The position numbers were made by a program, and so were the translations under genes. From contig JAULSU010000003.1 of assembly GCA_030512335.1 (NCBI GenBank), forward strand, positions 5,642,001-5,706,000: a stretch of 64,000 bases of DNA. Direction: 5' to 3'. Origin of the DNA: Immersiella caudata (taxonomy: Eukaryota > Ascomycota > Sordariomycetes > Sordariales > Lasiosphaeriaceae). Below the pieces are notes generated by a model, which was not told the DNA's origin, searched no databases, and saw only the letters and a program-made list of their open reading frames with translations. Shown in pieces: positions 43,380 to 53,831 of the stretch; within the stretch, counting starts at the first letter, position 1; each line of letters begins with the position of its first letter.

Positions 43380-44603
43380 ATGGACTCAATCTGGGTCCTC
43401 TTGATCCCATTGCCGTGCACGAAAGGGGGCCAAGTCTACGATGTTGACCCAGAAGCCGACACGGTGATTATCGTCCCTCCCGGGACGGAGCCGTTTGCGC
43501 CGTGGGACCCGAAATCGGACCAGATCCAAAATGGAAGCAAGAACGCCCTGTCGCAGTCTGGCGTGCGGATTAATGTCTCGTCCAGGCACCTCACTCTAGC
43601 ATCGGGTATCTTCAGGAGGAAGCTCAACCACTTCAGCAGGAACACTAGCGTTCAACCCGATGGTCGGATTCATTTGTACACCTCTCAGAGGTTCGATCCC
43701 CGAGCAGCCGCCATTGTCATGAATGCCGTCCACGCCAAGGGTTTCAAGATGCCCAAGGCCGTTGACCTGGAGACCCTCGCACAGATCGCCTTCTTTGCCG
43801 ACACATTCGGGTTGCTGGAAGCTGTCTCTGTCTATGTGGAGCTGTGGGCGTTAAAACTGCAAGGCCAGTTCCCGGAAATATACAACAGGGATCTCATCCT
43901 CTGGATCTACATAAGCCACGTCTTTCGGCTGGATGAGCCGTTCAAGGCTGCGACGAGGATAGCCGCGATCTACAGCGATGGGCCTATCAGGAATCTTGGG
44001 TTGCCCCTTCAGCATGGGGTGGTGGGTGCGTATCTTCTTTCGGGTGCCTGTGAACGCAGATGGCAGCTAACATGAAACCCAACAGCCGCAATCGACGTTC
44101 GAAGACAAGAGCTCGTTGCAAGGTCTCTCAGCACTGTGTACGGTATCCTCGATAGCCTGAGCGGCGGCGCGGCGACCTGCGACGAGTCCCACTGCGATTC
44201 CCTCCTGCTTGGAACATTGATCAAGCTCTTGAGCAAGAAGGGAATCCTCTGGCCTCGGCCTGCAAAGCCTTTTACCGGCGTGAGCTACACTGCCATTATC
44301 GATGACATGGCCCGGCTGTCTCAGCACCTCGGAGGACGAGCCGCAAAGGCAGTCAATGGCGTCAACGGGACGACCAAGCACCACGCCAATGGCACGAACG
44401 GTGTCCATGTGAACGGTGTCAATGGTGTCCACAAACCTCTCACCAAGACATCGAAGGGCCAAGGTGGAGAGGTTCACTTGTCAGGAACGCACCCTGGAAA
44501 GCCTGCAGTTCATCATTGCGGTGCAATGAGATTGGTGGCCGGTTTCGGGCAACTGGACGCCCTGGCGGATGAAGTTGAAGGTGTCGAGCTGGAAACGGTT
44601 TGA
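43380..44603 (+). CDS. BTB/POZ-type fungal protein
   Basis: Predicted 387 aa in two exons (43380-44025, 44086-44603). The intron is 60 bp, GTGCGT donor and CAACAG acceptor. The start could also be the ATG at 43299. Residues about 20-150 read VDPEADTVIIVPPGTEPF, GVRINVSSRHLTLASGIFRR, then AVDLETLAQIAFFADTFGLL. This is the BTB-like fold of a common expanded fungal family whose members have degenerate BTB domains and a conserved C-terminal block beginning AIDVRRQELVARSLSTV. Between these and the C-terminus there is an Asn-Gly-Val-His repeat. A protein-protein interaction role is likely; the partner is unknown. Confidence 0.75.
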
Positions 44604-46275
44604 TCTCGCGGCTGTCTTGTTCATTGGCCTTATCCCTTGCGCTACGAGCCCTTCCCTTCGCACCAACAAGGTAGAATGGAAGAATTTTGGTGGCTGGAAT
44701 CACTATCCGCCAGGTCTCCGCTTGTCTGTGACGGAGGGTTTGATGGGGAGCGCTCGCTGCGAATGGATCTTCCGGGTTTAAAACTGCGATGCCGGTTTGC
44801 ATATATGAAGCATCGATAGGAAAATTGTTAATCAAGGATGTCTCTGAAGCTCGAACCGACGGGTTTGAAACCATCAACCCCGATAACGTCGCCCAAGCCT
44901 ACGGTCTGACATAGAGAGCCCTCGGCGTTGCTGAGGAATGCCTCAATGCGGGCCTGAAAGGCGCTGTTCGCATTCGTTTCTTATTTAGTTTTATGGCAGC
45001 AATAGCCTCCAATTCGAAACACCAGCGATGAGGCTAAAAGAAATCGAAAACCGAAAATTGACCTCGTATTAGTTGAGGGGGAAAAAACCGCCCCTTGTGC
45101 CCTCTACAGAACAGACTGAAGTTGCATATCCCGGCGTACAAAAATACGACCTCTCCTCCCGTGTCCAACCCGTCTGGGATGAGAGCACGCTGAGCACACG
45201 ACGGAAGCATCCCACCCTGCGCCGACATTCATTGGAGCGGAGGTTCTCCAGCCTCAACTTGCAACGACCGGCGAAAAGACTGAAGCTGAGCGCCTGGCAG
45301 GGACCGAATTGGCGCCCATCAGGCCGAACACCGAGCCGCTGACCAATGAGGCTATGGGGATGCTGCTGCTGCTGTCGTTTGTTTACTTCGACCGCCAGAG
45401 TGGGTCCCGAGGATAAGATCTGTAGCGGTGTTCAAGGCTGTGGCGGGGTACACCCCGCCACAGCGTCAGGTGTTGTAAAGGTACAGCAGCCGGTGTCTTT
45501 AAGTGTCGGATCGTCTCCTGACGGCGGCTTCGTCTAGAGTATGATGATTTTGTAGATATAATAACTCTCGTTCTCGTCGGATTCTAGGCGCGTCTTTTGT
45601 CAGGATGGCGCTACCTTGTGCTTTGTTCGGTCTACTCGTGTATTGTTGTCGCTCTTTTTAGTTCTCTAACTACATTGATCTCCACCTTCTCCATTGTGGT
45701 ACGGTCGTGTGGAAAGCAAGGCAGACGCATCCAGATTCCCCTCTAGGCTCATGCCGAGACGGGCTGTGCCCGAACGAGTGATCGATGGCTAGGTAACTGT
45801 ACGCCGATACGCCCCATCAATTGGATATATATATAAAAGTGCTGGAGCGAGAACCCCTCTTAGTTTAGGTGGAAGACGATGCCAGTGTGGTGAAACACAG
45901 CATCAGACCGGTCCAGGGCTACGGCTACAGTTCGCGGATTACATATGCTACCCACTAAAGACTGCGCGCAGGAAGAAGGGAATTTTCGGAAATGCCATTA
46001 CGGTCAATTGACGCATGTTTCAGAACGGCAGAAGACGGCGGTAGTTCACACAGCGAAAAAGGCGAGAATGTCCTCTGAGCATGGCTGGAAACACATCGCT
46101 CTCGATCCGACGAGCATTCAAATACCGAAATGAACCGAAAAGAAGACGTTCGGAAGTGGCTCGTCTTCAAAAGGTCTCAATAGCCACCAGCCTAGGAATA
46201 CCTGGTGATGGGCCGACTGCCCGCCTGCCTGGCCCGGGGAGTGGGGTATGGGGAGGTTTGCCAGCATCCGAACCA
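44604..46275. other. Intergenic
   Basis: About 1.7 kb without a convincing gene. It contains a partial tRNA-like element 3' end on the minus strand (45081-45111) and a TATATATATA stretch near 45826. The rest is short frames. Confidence 0.4.
45081..45111 (-). repeat. tRNA-like element, 3' end only (sixth copy)
   Basis: On the minus strand it reads GTTCTGTAGAGGGCACAAGG then GGCGG and six T, almost identical to the 3' tail of copy B. The sequence further 5' is unlike the other copies, so the copy is truncated or heavily decayed. Confidence 0.6.
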
Positions 46276-46408
46276 CAGAACTAGTGTGCCTGTAGAATAT
46301 TTGGCAATGCAAGGCAAACCAGCACATCATACGTGGATACCGAAGATGCAGGTTTGAGTCCAGCCTAGTGCACCAGTTCTGTGGTGGGTTCTGGGGGGTT
46401 TTTTTTTT
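46276..46408 (+). repeat. tRNA-like element, copy D
   Basis: CAGAACTAGTG (46276-46286) pairs with CACCAGTTCTG (46371-46381), one mismatch. A-box-like TAGAATATTTGG from 46293, D-stem weakened. B-box GGTTTGAGTCC at 46351-46361. Tail ends in GGGGGG and ten T (46399-46408). The 50 bp upstream resembles that of copy E. Confidence 0.7.
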
Positions 46409-46563
46409 CCAATCTTGCCACTTTGCTCTTGCAAGTGGGACTAGTAGCCATTCACTTCTAAGTTATCCATTGCGGTTTACTCGGCAGTGAATGGCAACAA
46501 TACATGCGAGCTCGGCCCAGGCCAGGAGTGGGGTGTGTGTCGGTTTGCCGGGCACCGAAAGTG

Positions 46564-46709
46564 CAGAACTGGCGTGCCCGTACCATAACATGGAGGTAAA
46601 TGCATGGAAGATTGTGAATTAAAAGACACTGCCACGACGATATAGGTTTAAATCCTGCCAAAAGCACACCAGTTCTGTAGAGGGCCCGGGGGCAACTTTT
46701 CTTTTTTTT
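46564..46709 (+). repeat. tRNA-like element, copy E
   Basis: CAGAACTGGCGTGC (46564-46577) pairs with GCACACCAGTTCTG (46664-46677), 13 of 14 positions. A-box region carries small insertions (TACCATAACATGGAGG). B-box GGTTTAAATCC at 46645-46655. Tail TAGAGGGCCCGGGGGCAAC ends in T4 and T8 runs (46697-46709). Confidence 0.7.
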
Positions 46710-48145
46710 GTTTTTGATGCAGGTTGTGGCAGCTAGCAGGACGAGAATGAATGTTTGGACTGTTGGTTGCTCCAGGTGTGATGTTGCCTTATGAAGTTGT
46801 GGTTAAGTTCAATTTGCCCAAGAACGAGCCACTGGTACCCAGGGCTCCAATCTTGGGCGGATGATGAAATCTTCTTGTTTGTATTCTTTTGCTTGATTTC
46901 TTCGAGATGTCTCCCACGGTTGGTATTGGCTGTCGTCAAAAGTGGAGTGCATCTTATCGTTATCTTATCAATCAGAACATTTGCGATTCTCGTCATCCTT
47001 GCGCAGCTCGCCGCCTCGCTGGCTGATCTCAGCTGCTCTGACACCAACTGGAATTCCCAACCGCCGTCGCATTCCTTCTTCAACCAAGTTCAAGACCCGC
47101 GCGATGATCGCCCCGAAGCCATGATGCAGTTTCCTCCCGAGACCAAAGAGGAATTCGCACTCCGATTGGGCACCGCTTGGGCCGGGCCTGAAGACCGAGC
47201 AAACGGCTGCCCGTTGGCCTGGTCGCATGCGGCTTGGAGGCCCGTGAATCGACGACCCCTCTTCTAGGCGTTTTCCACGTTGCTTTGAAGGATGCGAACT
47301 CGGAACTAGCACCATCGCACGATGGCAAGAGAAAATTCAATTCGCGCATCAACTCAAGACCGCTCTCCCTGACGAATTTCGCTGCCCCCAGTCTCGAACC
47401 AAACCCGATCAAGTTGGAAACAAAGGCCAGAATGTGGTTCGCCAGCGACAGGTGACAGGAATTCTGTCTTGTTTCAACGACAGAAGCAAACGCGAATGTT
47501 TCCCGTTGAGACACCCCTGTCAGGGGCGATCCGATCGAGGTTAGGGCCATCATTGGCGCCCTGGGCGCCATCGCCACACCAATCGAAGAAACCGAGCCCC
47601 GCATTCTCTGCGATTCGCCCGCCGAGCACCGAAACCTCAAACACCAGAAAAGCCGCGCCGCTGGGTCGTCAGGGGGGAAGGCAGCTTTGATAGGCCTGGA
47701 GCGGCCGCCGCGTCCACCACCCAACCACACCCAACGCCATGCCACCCCTGCGTCCCTAGCTGACCACGCCAGCCCTGGACAAGGCGGGATGATCGGCACG
47801 GGGGCTGGGAAGGGATTTCACCACCCCCGCTCACGCGCTTGAGTCCCTGTGGTTGAGCCGCTGTGAGACCCTCACATTCCCCTATAAGTTTGACACTCTC
47901 CCATCGAGGTGGTGTCGCCGCTGGTACCTCAACACAGCCTTGGAGCTTCTCTTTCTTTCCCTTTGCTTTCCAGCATTTTTCATTTCTTTTTCGGCTCTGG
48001 TTGCCTCACTCCTTACAGCACACTACACTCCTTTACAGACTGCGTCTGTCATCAAAAACCGAGCCACCACTCCCTAGGTATCAACCTGACCTGTCCGGAC
48101 ACTGTCGAAATCACGCTGCATCCAGCAACTCATCCACAACACAAC
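46710..48145. other. Intergenic, AA9 promoter side
   Basis: Only shadow-like frames. The final 300 bp is a pyrimidine-rich leader of the LPMO gene with CCTATAAGTT at about 47880 as a possible TATA-like element. Confidence 0.4.
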
Positions 48146-49018
48146 ATGCATTTCAGCACCAGTTTTCTCGCTCTGGCTCTTGCCAGCAGCGTCTCAGCCC
48201 ACACCATCATGTATGGCGTCTGGGTCAACGGCGTCGACCAAGGCGAAGGCACAAACAGCTACATCCGCTCGCCGCCCAACAACAGCCCCGTCAAGGACCT
48301 CCACAGCCCGGATCTGGTTTGCGGCGTCACTGGTGGCAACGCTGTGCCTTCATTCGTCAAGGCAGCAGGCGGGGACACGGTCACGTTCGAGTGGTTCCGC
48401 AACTACCGCAACGACGACATCATCGACCCCTCGCATGAAGGCCCCATCATCACATATATTGCTCCCTACACATCCGGCAATGGAGCAGGCCCCATCTGGA
48501 CGAAGATCGCGGAGGCTGGGTTTTCCAACGGGGAGTGGGCTATTGACAAGCTGATTGCCAACAACGGCAAGATTGACGTCGCGCTTCCCAACCTTGCGGC
48601 TGGAAAGTATCTGCTCCGCCAAGAGATCATTGCGCTTCATGAGGCCGATGCCGATGTTGCGGTCAATCCCTCTCGTGGCGCCCAGTTCTACCCTAGCTGC
48701 GTGCAGCTCGAGGTCACCGGCTCCGGCACCGTGGTCCCCAACCAGAACTTCGACATCAACTCGTACCAGTCGACCGACCCCGGCATCTTCTTCGATCTGT
48801 ACACCAAGTACAGCTCCTACAAGATCCCCGGGCCTCCCTGCTTTGTTCCGTCGTCCTCCAACCCCCCCTCGTCAGGAACCCCCCCTGTCCCGGCGCCAGC
48901 GCCCTCTCCCGCTCCTTCCGGGACACCGTACGTGCCGCCTACCACCCTCCTCACCTCGGTCCGGCCGGCAGCTACGAAGCCAAGCTCCTGCTCTGGATCT
49001 GGATACCGCAAGGCATGA
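48146..49018 (+). CDS. AA9 lytic polysaccharide monooxygenase (GH61-type)
   Basis: Predicted 290 aa, single exon. The start at 48146 gives a signal peptide (MHFSTSFLALALASSVSA); cleavage leaves HTIMYGVWVNG, so the mature N-terminal His can form the copper histidine brace. The second His lies in DPSHEGPIITYIA (about residue 97). The conserved RGAQFYPSCVQLEV near residue 200 supplies the axial Tyr. The family breaks beta-1,4 glucans by oxidation outside the cell. After about residue 235 a Pro/Ser/Ala linker (PVPAPAPSPAPSG) ends in SSCSGSGYRKA with no cellulose-binding CBM1 module. Regulation is not visible. Confidence 0.92.
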   Translation: MHFSTSFLALALASSVSAHTIMYGVWVNGVDQGEGTNSYIRSPPNNSPVKDLHSPDLVCGVTGGNAVPSFVKAAGGDTVTFEWFRNYRNDDIIDPSHEGPIITYIAPYTSGNGAGPIWTKIAEAGFSNGEWAIDKLIANNGKIDVALPNLAAGKYLLRQEIIALHEADADVAVNPSRGAQFYPSCVQLEVTGSGTVVPNQNFDINSYQSTDPGIFFDLYTKYSSYKIPGPPCFVPSSSNPPSSGTPPVPAPAPSPAPSGTPYVPPTTLLTSVRPAATKPSSCSGSGYRKA

Positions 49019-50148
49019 GCATTGCAGACCCCAAGAAGACTGCGGGTTTTGCTCGCCCTGTTGGCGAAGCGGCCCTTGGTCGACGCGTTGAACGCGCCAT
49101 CATGACACAAGATGTCTTTGTACCTAACACAGCATTGCATTCTATTGTATATATGTATCAAGAGTTGTTCAAATGTACAGACGACCAGACGAATGATAGA
49201 ATCCTTTTTTTATTGAATTTTGTTCCGAGTGCGATCTGCAATGTTTGTTCGGCCTCTGCGCTACGATGGTGATTGCTTTCAATAGGGTAGTCTACCGTCC
49301 ACACTCAGCTCGGAGACAAAGAAGCATGATGAAAAGGGGGCGGAACACACACTGCAGCCATGATTTGGCCCCTTCTGTAGAGTGTGGGGAATTGCCGAAG
49401 AAGGAACTAACATTGGCAGGACGGGCAAGCGCGAGCAAACATCACCTTCCTGAACGACCGCGCCTAACTTTGCCAAATGCGAGGCACACTCCCTTCACCA
49501 ACACAAACTTCGATCCGCCGCCCACGTGCAGCGATCGATCGCGGTTTGCAGCCCGATCGGTCCCCTCGCTGTCCTCAGCATCCAGTCCGCGGGGACCGAC
49601 AGCAAGAGACGCGGCCGCGCGCTTTCCGTCCACACAAGCGAAGCGAGGGCGCGAGCGAACAGATTCCGACAGCAGCGTGCAGATCAGTCCAAAACGGCAC
49701 CCATCCCTTCGCATCTACCGTGTACACACGGAAGTCTACTGGCAGTGTCCAGGAGCCACGTGGTGCGAGAAAAGTCACCCGAAACAACCCACTTTGTCCT
49801 ACATGTGCCTGGTATTCCCCTGAGACTTGTCCCCATCGTCAATCTCTCTTCCGAATGCCGCAACCTGGAAGGATTTAGCAGCCTCTGCCTGCGCTTAGTT
49901 GACCTATACACCAAAAAGAAGATGACGAATGAGGCTGACGGCCTCAACGCCTTTTGCCGGAATCCAGGCGAGATTGGAGGAGCTCAGCGGACAGCGCTTC
50001 TTTTAGGGCCTCCCATCGAACTACCTTGGAACCGCGCTGGTATCAGCGATGCCGGGAAAGCCTCGGAGACGCACCGCGCTTTGTCCGAGCCCTCATTGAT
50101 ATAAACCTTTATTGACACAGGTACTCGTCATGGTCATGGGCTGGCTGG
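49019..50148. other. No recognised gene
   Basis: 3' flank of the LPMO, with an AT-rich patch near 49199-49225. Later frames are Arg/Pro/Ser-rich and look like chance. Confidence 0.35.
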
Positions 50149-50770
50149 GTGGCCGACACAAGGTATTTGGCAGGCTGTGGAAACCGATACCTGGACTCCC
50201 CAGATGCCGGCCTGCACTTCTACCGGATCACGGCGGATAGTTCCCCCCGGCCCTTTCATCGATATAGTCAGTTCAGGCGCCCGAGAGTCAGCGGCTCGCT
50301 ATTCCCCGATCTGGCAGGAGGCGAACCAGAATGGAAGGGCAAACAGCATGAAGTCCAAGCGCAGGACGTCCCTGGAAGCTGTCAAACTGCCGAAATTGCA
50401 GCGTCCCTTCTCGTCTTCTATACCAGCTTCGCCCGGCGTAATATCGAGCTGGGCATTCGTCCTGACCTTGAACCCTCTCTACGTATCATCGGCAGCCCGT
50501 TGCTGACATCTGAGGGACTGGATTTCTGTGCATTATGGCTGGCCTCACTGCCAAATTCCGGGGGATGACCCTTCTTGGCCTTATCAAAGGTCATTTATCG
50601 TGATCAGCCGGCTTGAAGAGGATGGCAGGAGTCCAATCTCGCAGCTGGTCCTGCTCATGGTGGAAGAAGACGACGCGGGAACCTTTCAGAGGATTGGAAT
50701 GGTGAAGGTGTCAGAAGAGGGGTGGAATGGGGTTGAGGGAAAGGAGTGGAGGGTTGTGCTCTTAAGGTAG
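50149..50770 (+). pseudogene. Possible remnant of the C-terminal half of a HET gene
   Basis: The end of one frame (about 50608-50769, LEEDGRSPISQLVLLMVEED then FQRIGMVKVSEEGW) has the shape of HET-protein C-termini, which read LLLV, then F-x-RIG, then a final strand. Upstream frames (50149-50568) are protein-like but in another phase and carry no recognisable HET core. Weak. Confidence 0.25.
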
Positions 50771-50931
50771 GGTGATGTCGCGGTGGGGATGCTTCGAACA
50801 ACAAGTGCGTCTCGATGTGCGGATCGTGAGCCGGTGCGCGCTTTGAAAACCGAAACAGGACATCTCTCTTTTGCCTTGCTCTCACAGTTCCAGACGATTG
50901 CATATGCTAGTTACCCCTTCTTAGTCACTAC

Positions 50932-53244
50932 CTACTTCTTGAACTTCTTCTCAGTCGTCCCCGCCCTCTCGTACCGAGAGATTGGCTGCAGTCTCTGATC
51001 ATTCTTCACACCAGCAGCCCTGCTGTTATCCTCCGCCTCTTTTTTTAATTTCTTTGCCCACAAATTCGCCGACATCTGCCGCAGCAGACTATGCGAAGTG
51101 AGATTTAAAGATTCAAGCAGCGATGGTGTCTTTGCTGCCTGGTGCGCGTAGTGCTGATACTTGATATGCATCTGTTGCTGCGACGTAAACCTCTGGTATG
51201 TAGACGAAAGGCGCCCATTGGCAAAGATATGTGCCATGGGGTTGTTATTGGTCAAATCTTGCATTTGCAGTACGCCATCTTTCATGAACTCGATCATCTG
51301 GCTCTTGCTCTCAAAGAAGCCCCCGTCGAGCCCAGTGTGTGTATCGCTGACCGGTGGCGGCGGTTCGACGATGATTCGTTTCTCGGTACCGTCTTCGTCA
51401 AAGACTTCGATGGAGGAGGTGGTTTTGGAGAAGGTGAAGTAAAGTAAAAAATAGGGGTTTCCGGCGTGCAGGATGGGTTGCTCGCATATGGCGTTCCAGG
51501 ATTCGCGGGCTGAGGACTGGAGTTGGTGGCGGTGCTCTCTCATGGACTGGATGAAGTCTTGGAGGTTGGATGTTTCGGGCTCTTCGATGTTGTCGTCTAG
51601 GAGGGCACGGCCTAGTTGTTTGAGCTAGGGGGCAGGTTAGTTGGGTACTGAGATTCAGGGGTTCGATGTCGCTTGACAAATCGGGTTTGGTGCACCCACC
51701 ATAGCCATTTCCTCCTTCTTGATGTTCCTGCTGTTGATAGCCCCCGCCGTTACCTTCGCCTTCTTCGACTTGGTGGTGCTGACTTGGATCTTTGCCAAGC
51801 GGGATGCCTTCAGCGTCTTCTCCTCCTTTGCATCTTGGAGCATATTGTCACGTTCTTCCGCCAGGAGCTGATCGTCAGTAAGCTCTGAGTCGTCCACGAT
51901 TCGAAGCTTCTTCAAGTCTTCGTCGAGCATCTCGGTGAGGTTGGTCAGGTGGCCGACGTTGATGTCCATGCCGTGTGGTTTATCCTTGGTCATCCAGTAC
52001 GGCGAGCGTGTCGTGTGGAGATGTCCTGGTCTTCCGCGGTTCGACTGGTCATTCAGATGATCTCGGACGTATTGGAGAACATCCCAAGCTGAAGAAGGGC
52101 CGGGGGGTCAACGCCACGCTCAAGTGTCGACGTGTCTTGAAAACTCACTAGGATGCCCGTACTGATCCCCGGGTGTAACCAACACATTTTTCGGCCGAAA
52201 CCGGGCAAGCGGATTCTTCCCCAGCTCCGTCTCCCGCAGATTCTCGTTCGACGAGCCGTGGTGATCCAGCTTCATGAAATCGATCGGTAATGTTGGTAGC
52301 AGCAGCCCCTCCTCGAAGCCTTTCGGCCCGTTCGCCTTGGTCGTCTTTTCGAAGAAGTTGTTCAAGATCATCTGCTCCACCCTGGGATTCCCATCGCCGC
52401 CTGTGAAGTAGGACGTATGTCCGCTGCTGGGCCAGTACACCACGGCGAGAATCGACGTCTCGTTGGGAGTCGGCTTTGCGGTTATCGCAGCAGTGGAACC
52501 CATACCGAAGCCATTCGCGCCGACAACGCAAAACCGAGGCTGTGTTCTGTTGGTGTTTTTGTTGACGCTTTGGATGCCGTACGTTATGTCCCGATCTCTG
52601 ATCGCCTTGGTCGTTCCGGCGACGACCGAATAAATGTTTTTGTCCAAAACTTTGCTGAGGTCCTTCGTGCAGTTTGAGAAGAGCCGCGTCCTGGAGAGGA
52701 GATCGACGCCGATGAGGTGTTCTCCTTCGATTCTTACTAGAAAGATCTCGTCGAGTCTTGTGCGCGGGTTGCCGGTGAGAGAAGGCGAGGCCCCGCAGTA
52801 GAGGACTGGGTTCTTGACGAAATAGTCCTCTAGAAGCGTTCCCCTGACGGTCCTTCTTCTGATTCCCCTGCTCTCACCGTACAGTCCGAGGAGGTCCCCG
52901 ACACCCTTGTAGTGATCCGAATCCCAGTGTGTGACGACCCAAGCGTCGAGAAACCAGCGTATACCAGACAGACTCTCGTCAATAGCCGCGAGGGCCTTGA
53001 GGATTTGCTCGTGCGCGGCGTCTCCGGCTGCGTCCTTTCCGCCGTCCATGATGAATGCGCTGACCACTTCCATCGATGTGAGGCCGGGGTTTTTGATCAG
53101 TAGGTGCACCGAGCAGTCGCCAACCGGCACGGGTACCTGCCAGTTGTCCACACGCCATGTCGTCTGCGCTTGTGTTGAACCGCCCCTGTCACAGGTAGGC
53201 GGCGTGGTCGAGCGGTTTCGTCCGCTGGGATTCGAGAGACTCAT
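50932..53244 (-). CDS. Metallo-beta-lactamase-fold protein, ComEC/Rec2-like hydrolase domain
   Basis: Predicted 725 aa in three exons: 53244-52149, 52088-51700, 51624-50932. Introns are 60 and 75 bp with GTGAGT and GTGGGT donors. The start is ATG 53244; the frame upstream has only a GTG. The metal-site pattern AWVVTHWDSDHYKGV (about residue 102-116) and the later IDFMKLDHHGSSNEN fit the ComEC-type beta-lactamase domain (H-x-D-x-D-H plus K-x-D-H-H-G-S). Between them is an insert of about 200 residues. The C-terminal exons encode charged helices, some coiled-coil-like, with no known domain. It has no signal peptide, so a cytosolic or nuclear hydrolase (nucleic acid or phosphoester) is a guess. 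Confidence 0.7.
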
Positions 53245-53831
53245 GTTTTCAGAGGGTAAGCACCTAGGCAGTGTTGTCCGGGTTGCCACACGTAGTGGTC
53301 AGAACAAAATCGCACAAGCAGAGGGACAAGATTGAAATGGGAAATTCCTCCGAGCCCCCAAAGCAAAGGCCTGAACGCGGATGCAGTGCCAGGACACGCG
53401 CGAACTGGACCTGGTCTTTTCCGCCCGCTATCATGTCTAGTATTCCGATCTTCCTTGCTCGCTTCCAAGCCCTGGCAGCAGGTCGGGAGCCGTGGATTCG
53501 GGCATCTGCTCTGTTGGACCATGAATGCTGGGATTACGGCCAGCTAATGAAGCCTGGGCGCTTTCAGCTACGCCCCAAATACGCCACTCTCAAGCGAGCA
53601 AGGTTAGTCGAATGATGCATTCAGCTGAGCCGAACCTACTAGTTCAGTCTTATATGCAGACTATTGTCGGAATCCGGGTTGCCGACGGTTGACCTCATGC
53701 GGACATGCAGGCACAAAGAGGTAGACTGATGAAATAAGTTGTGAACCCCATGTACGGAATCGGCTCTTTTCTATCCAAATGAAGCTAGAGCAGCACACAA
53801 CCGTGCTCAGCTGGAACTGACGTGTGCTCTG
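53245..53831. other. Intergenic
   Basis: Between the metallo-hydrolase start and the 3' end of the next minus gene. Nothing recognised. Confidence 0.4.

Noticed and set aside
47080..47799. 239-aa minus-strand frame upstream of the LPMO
   Set aside because: Composition is shadow-like, with no motif, and it overlaps the LPMO promoter side.
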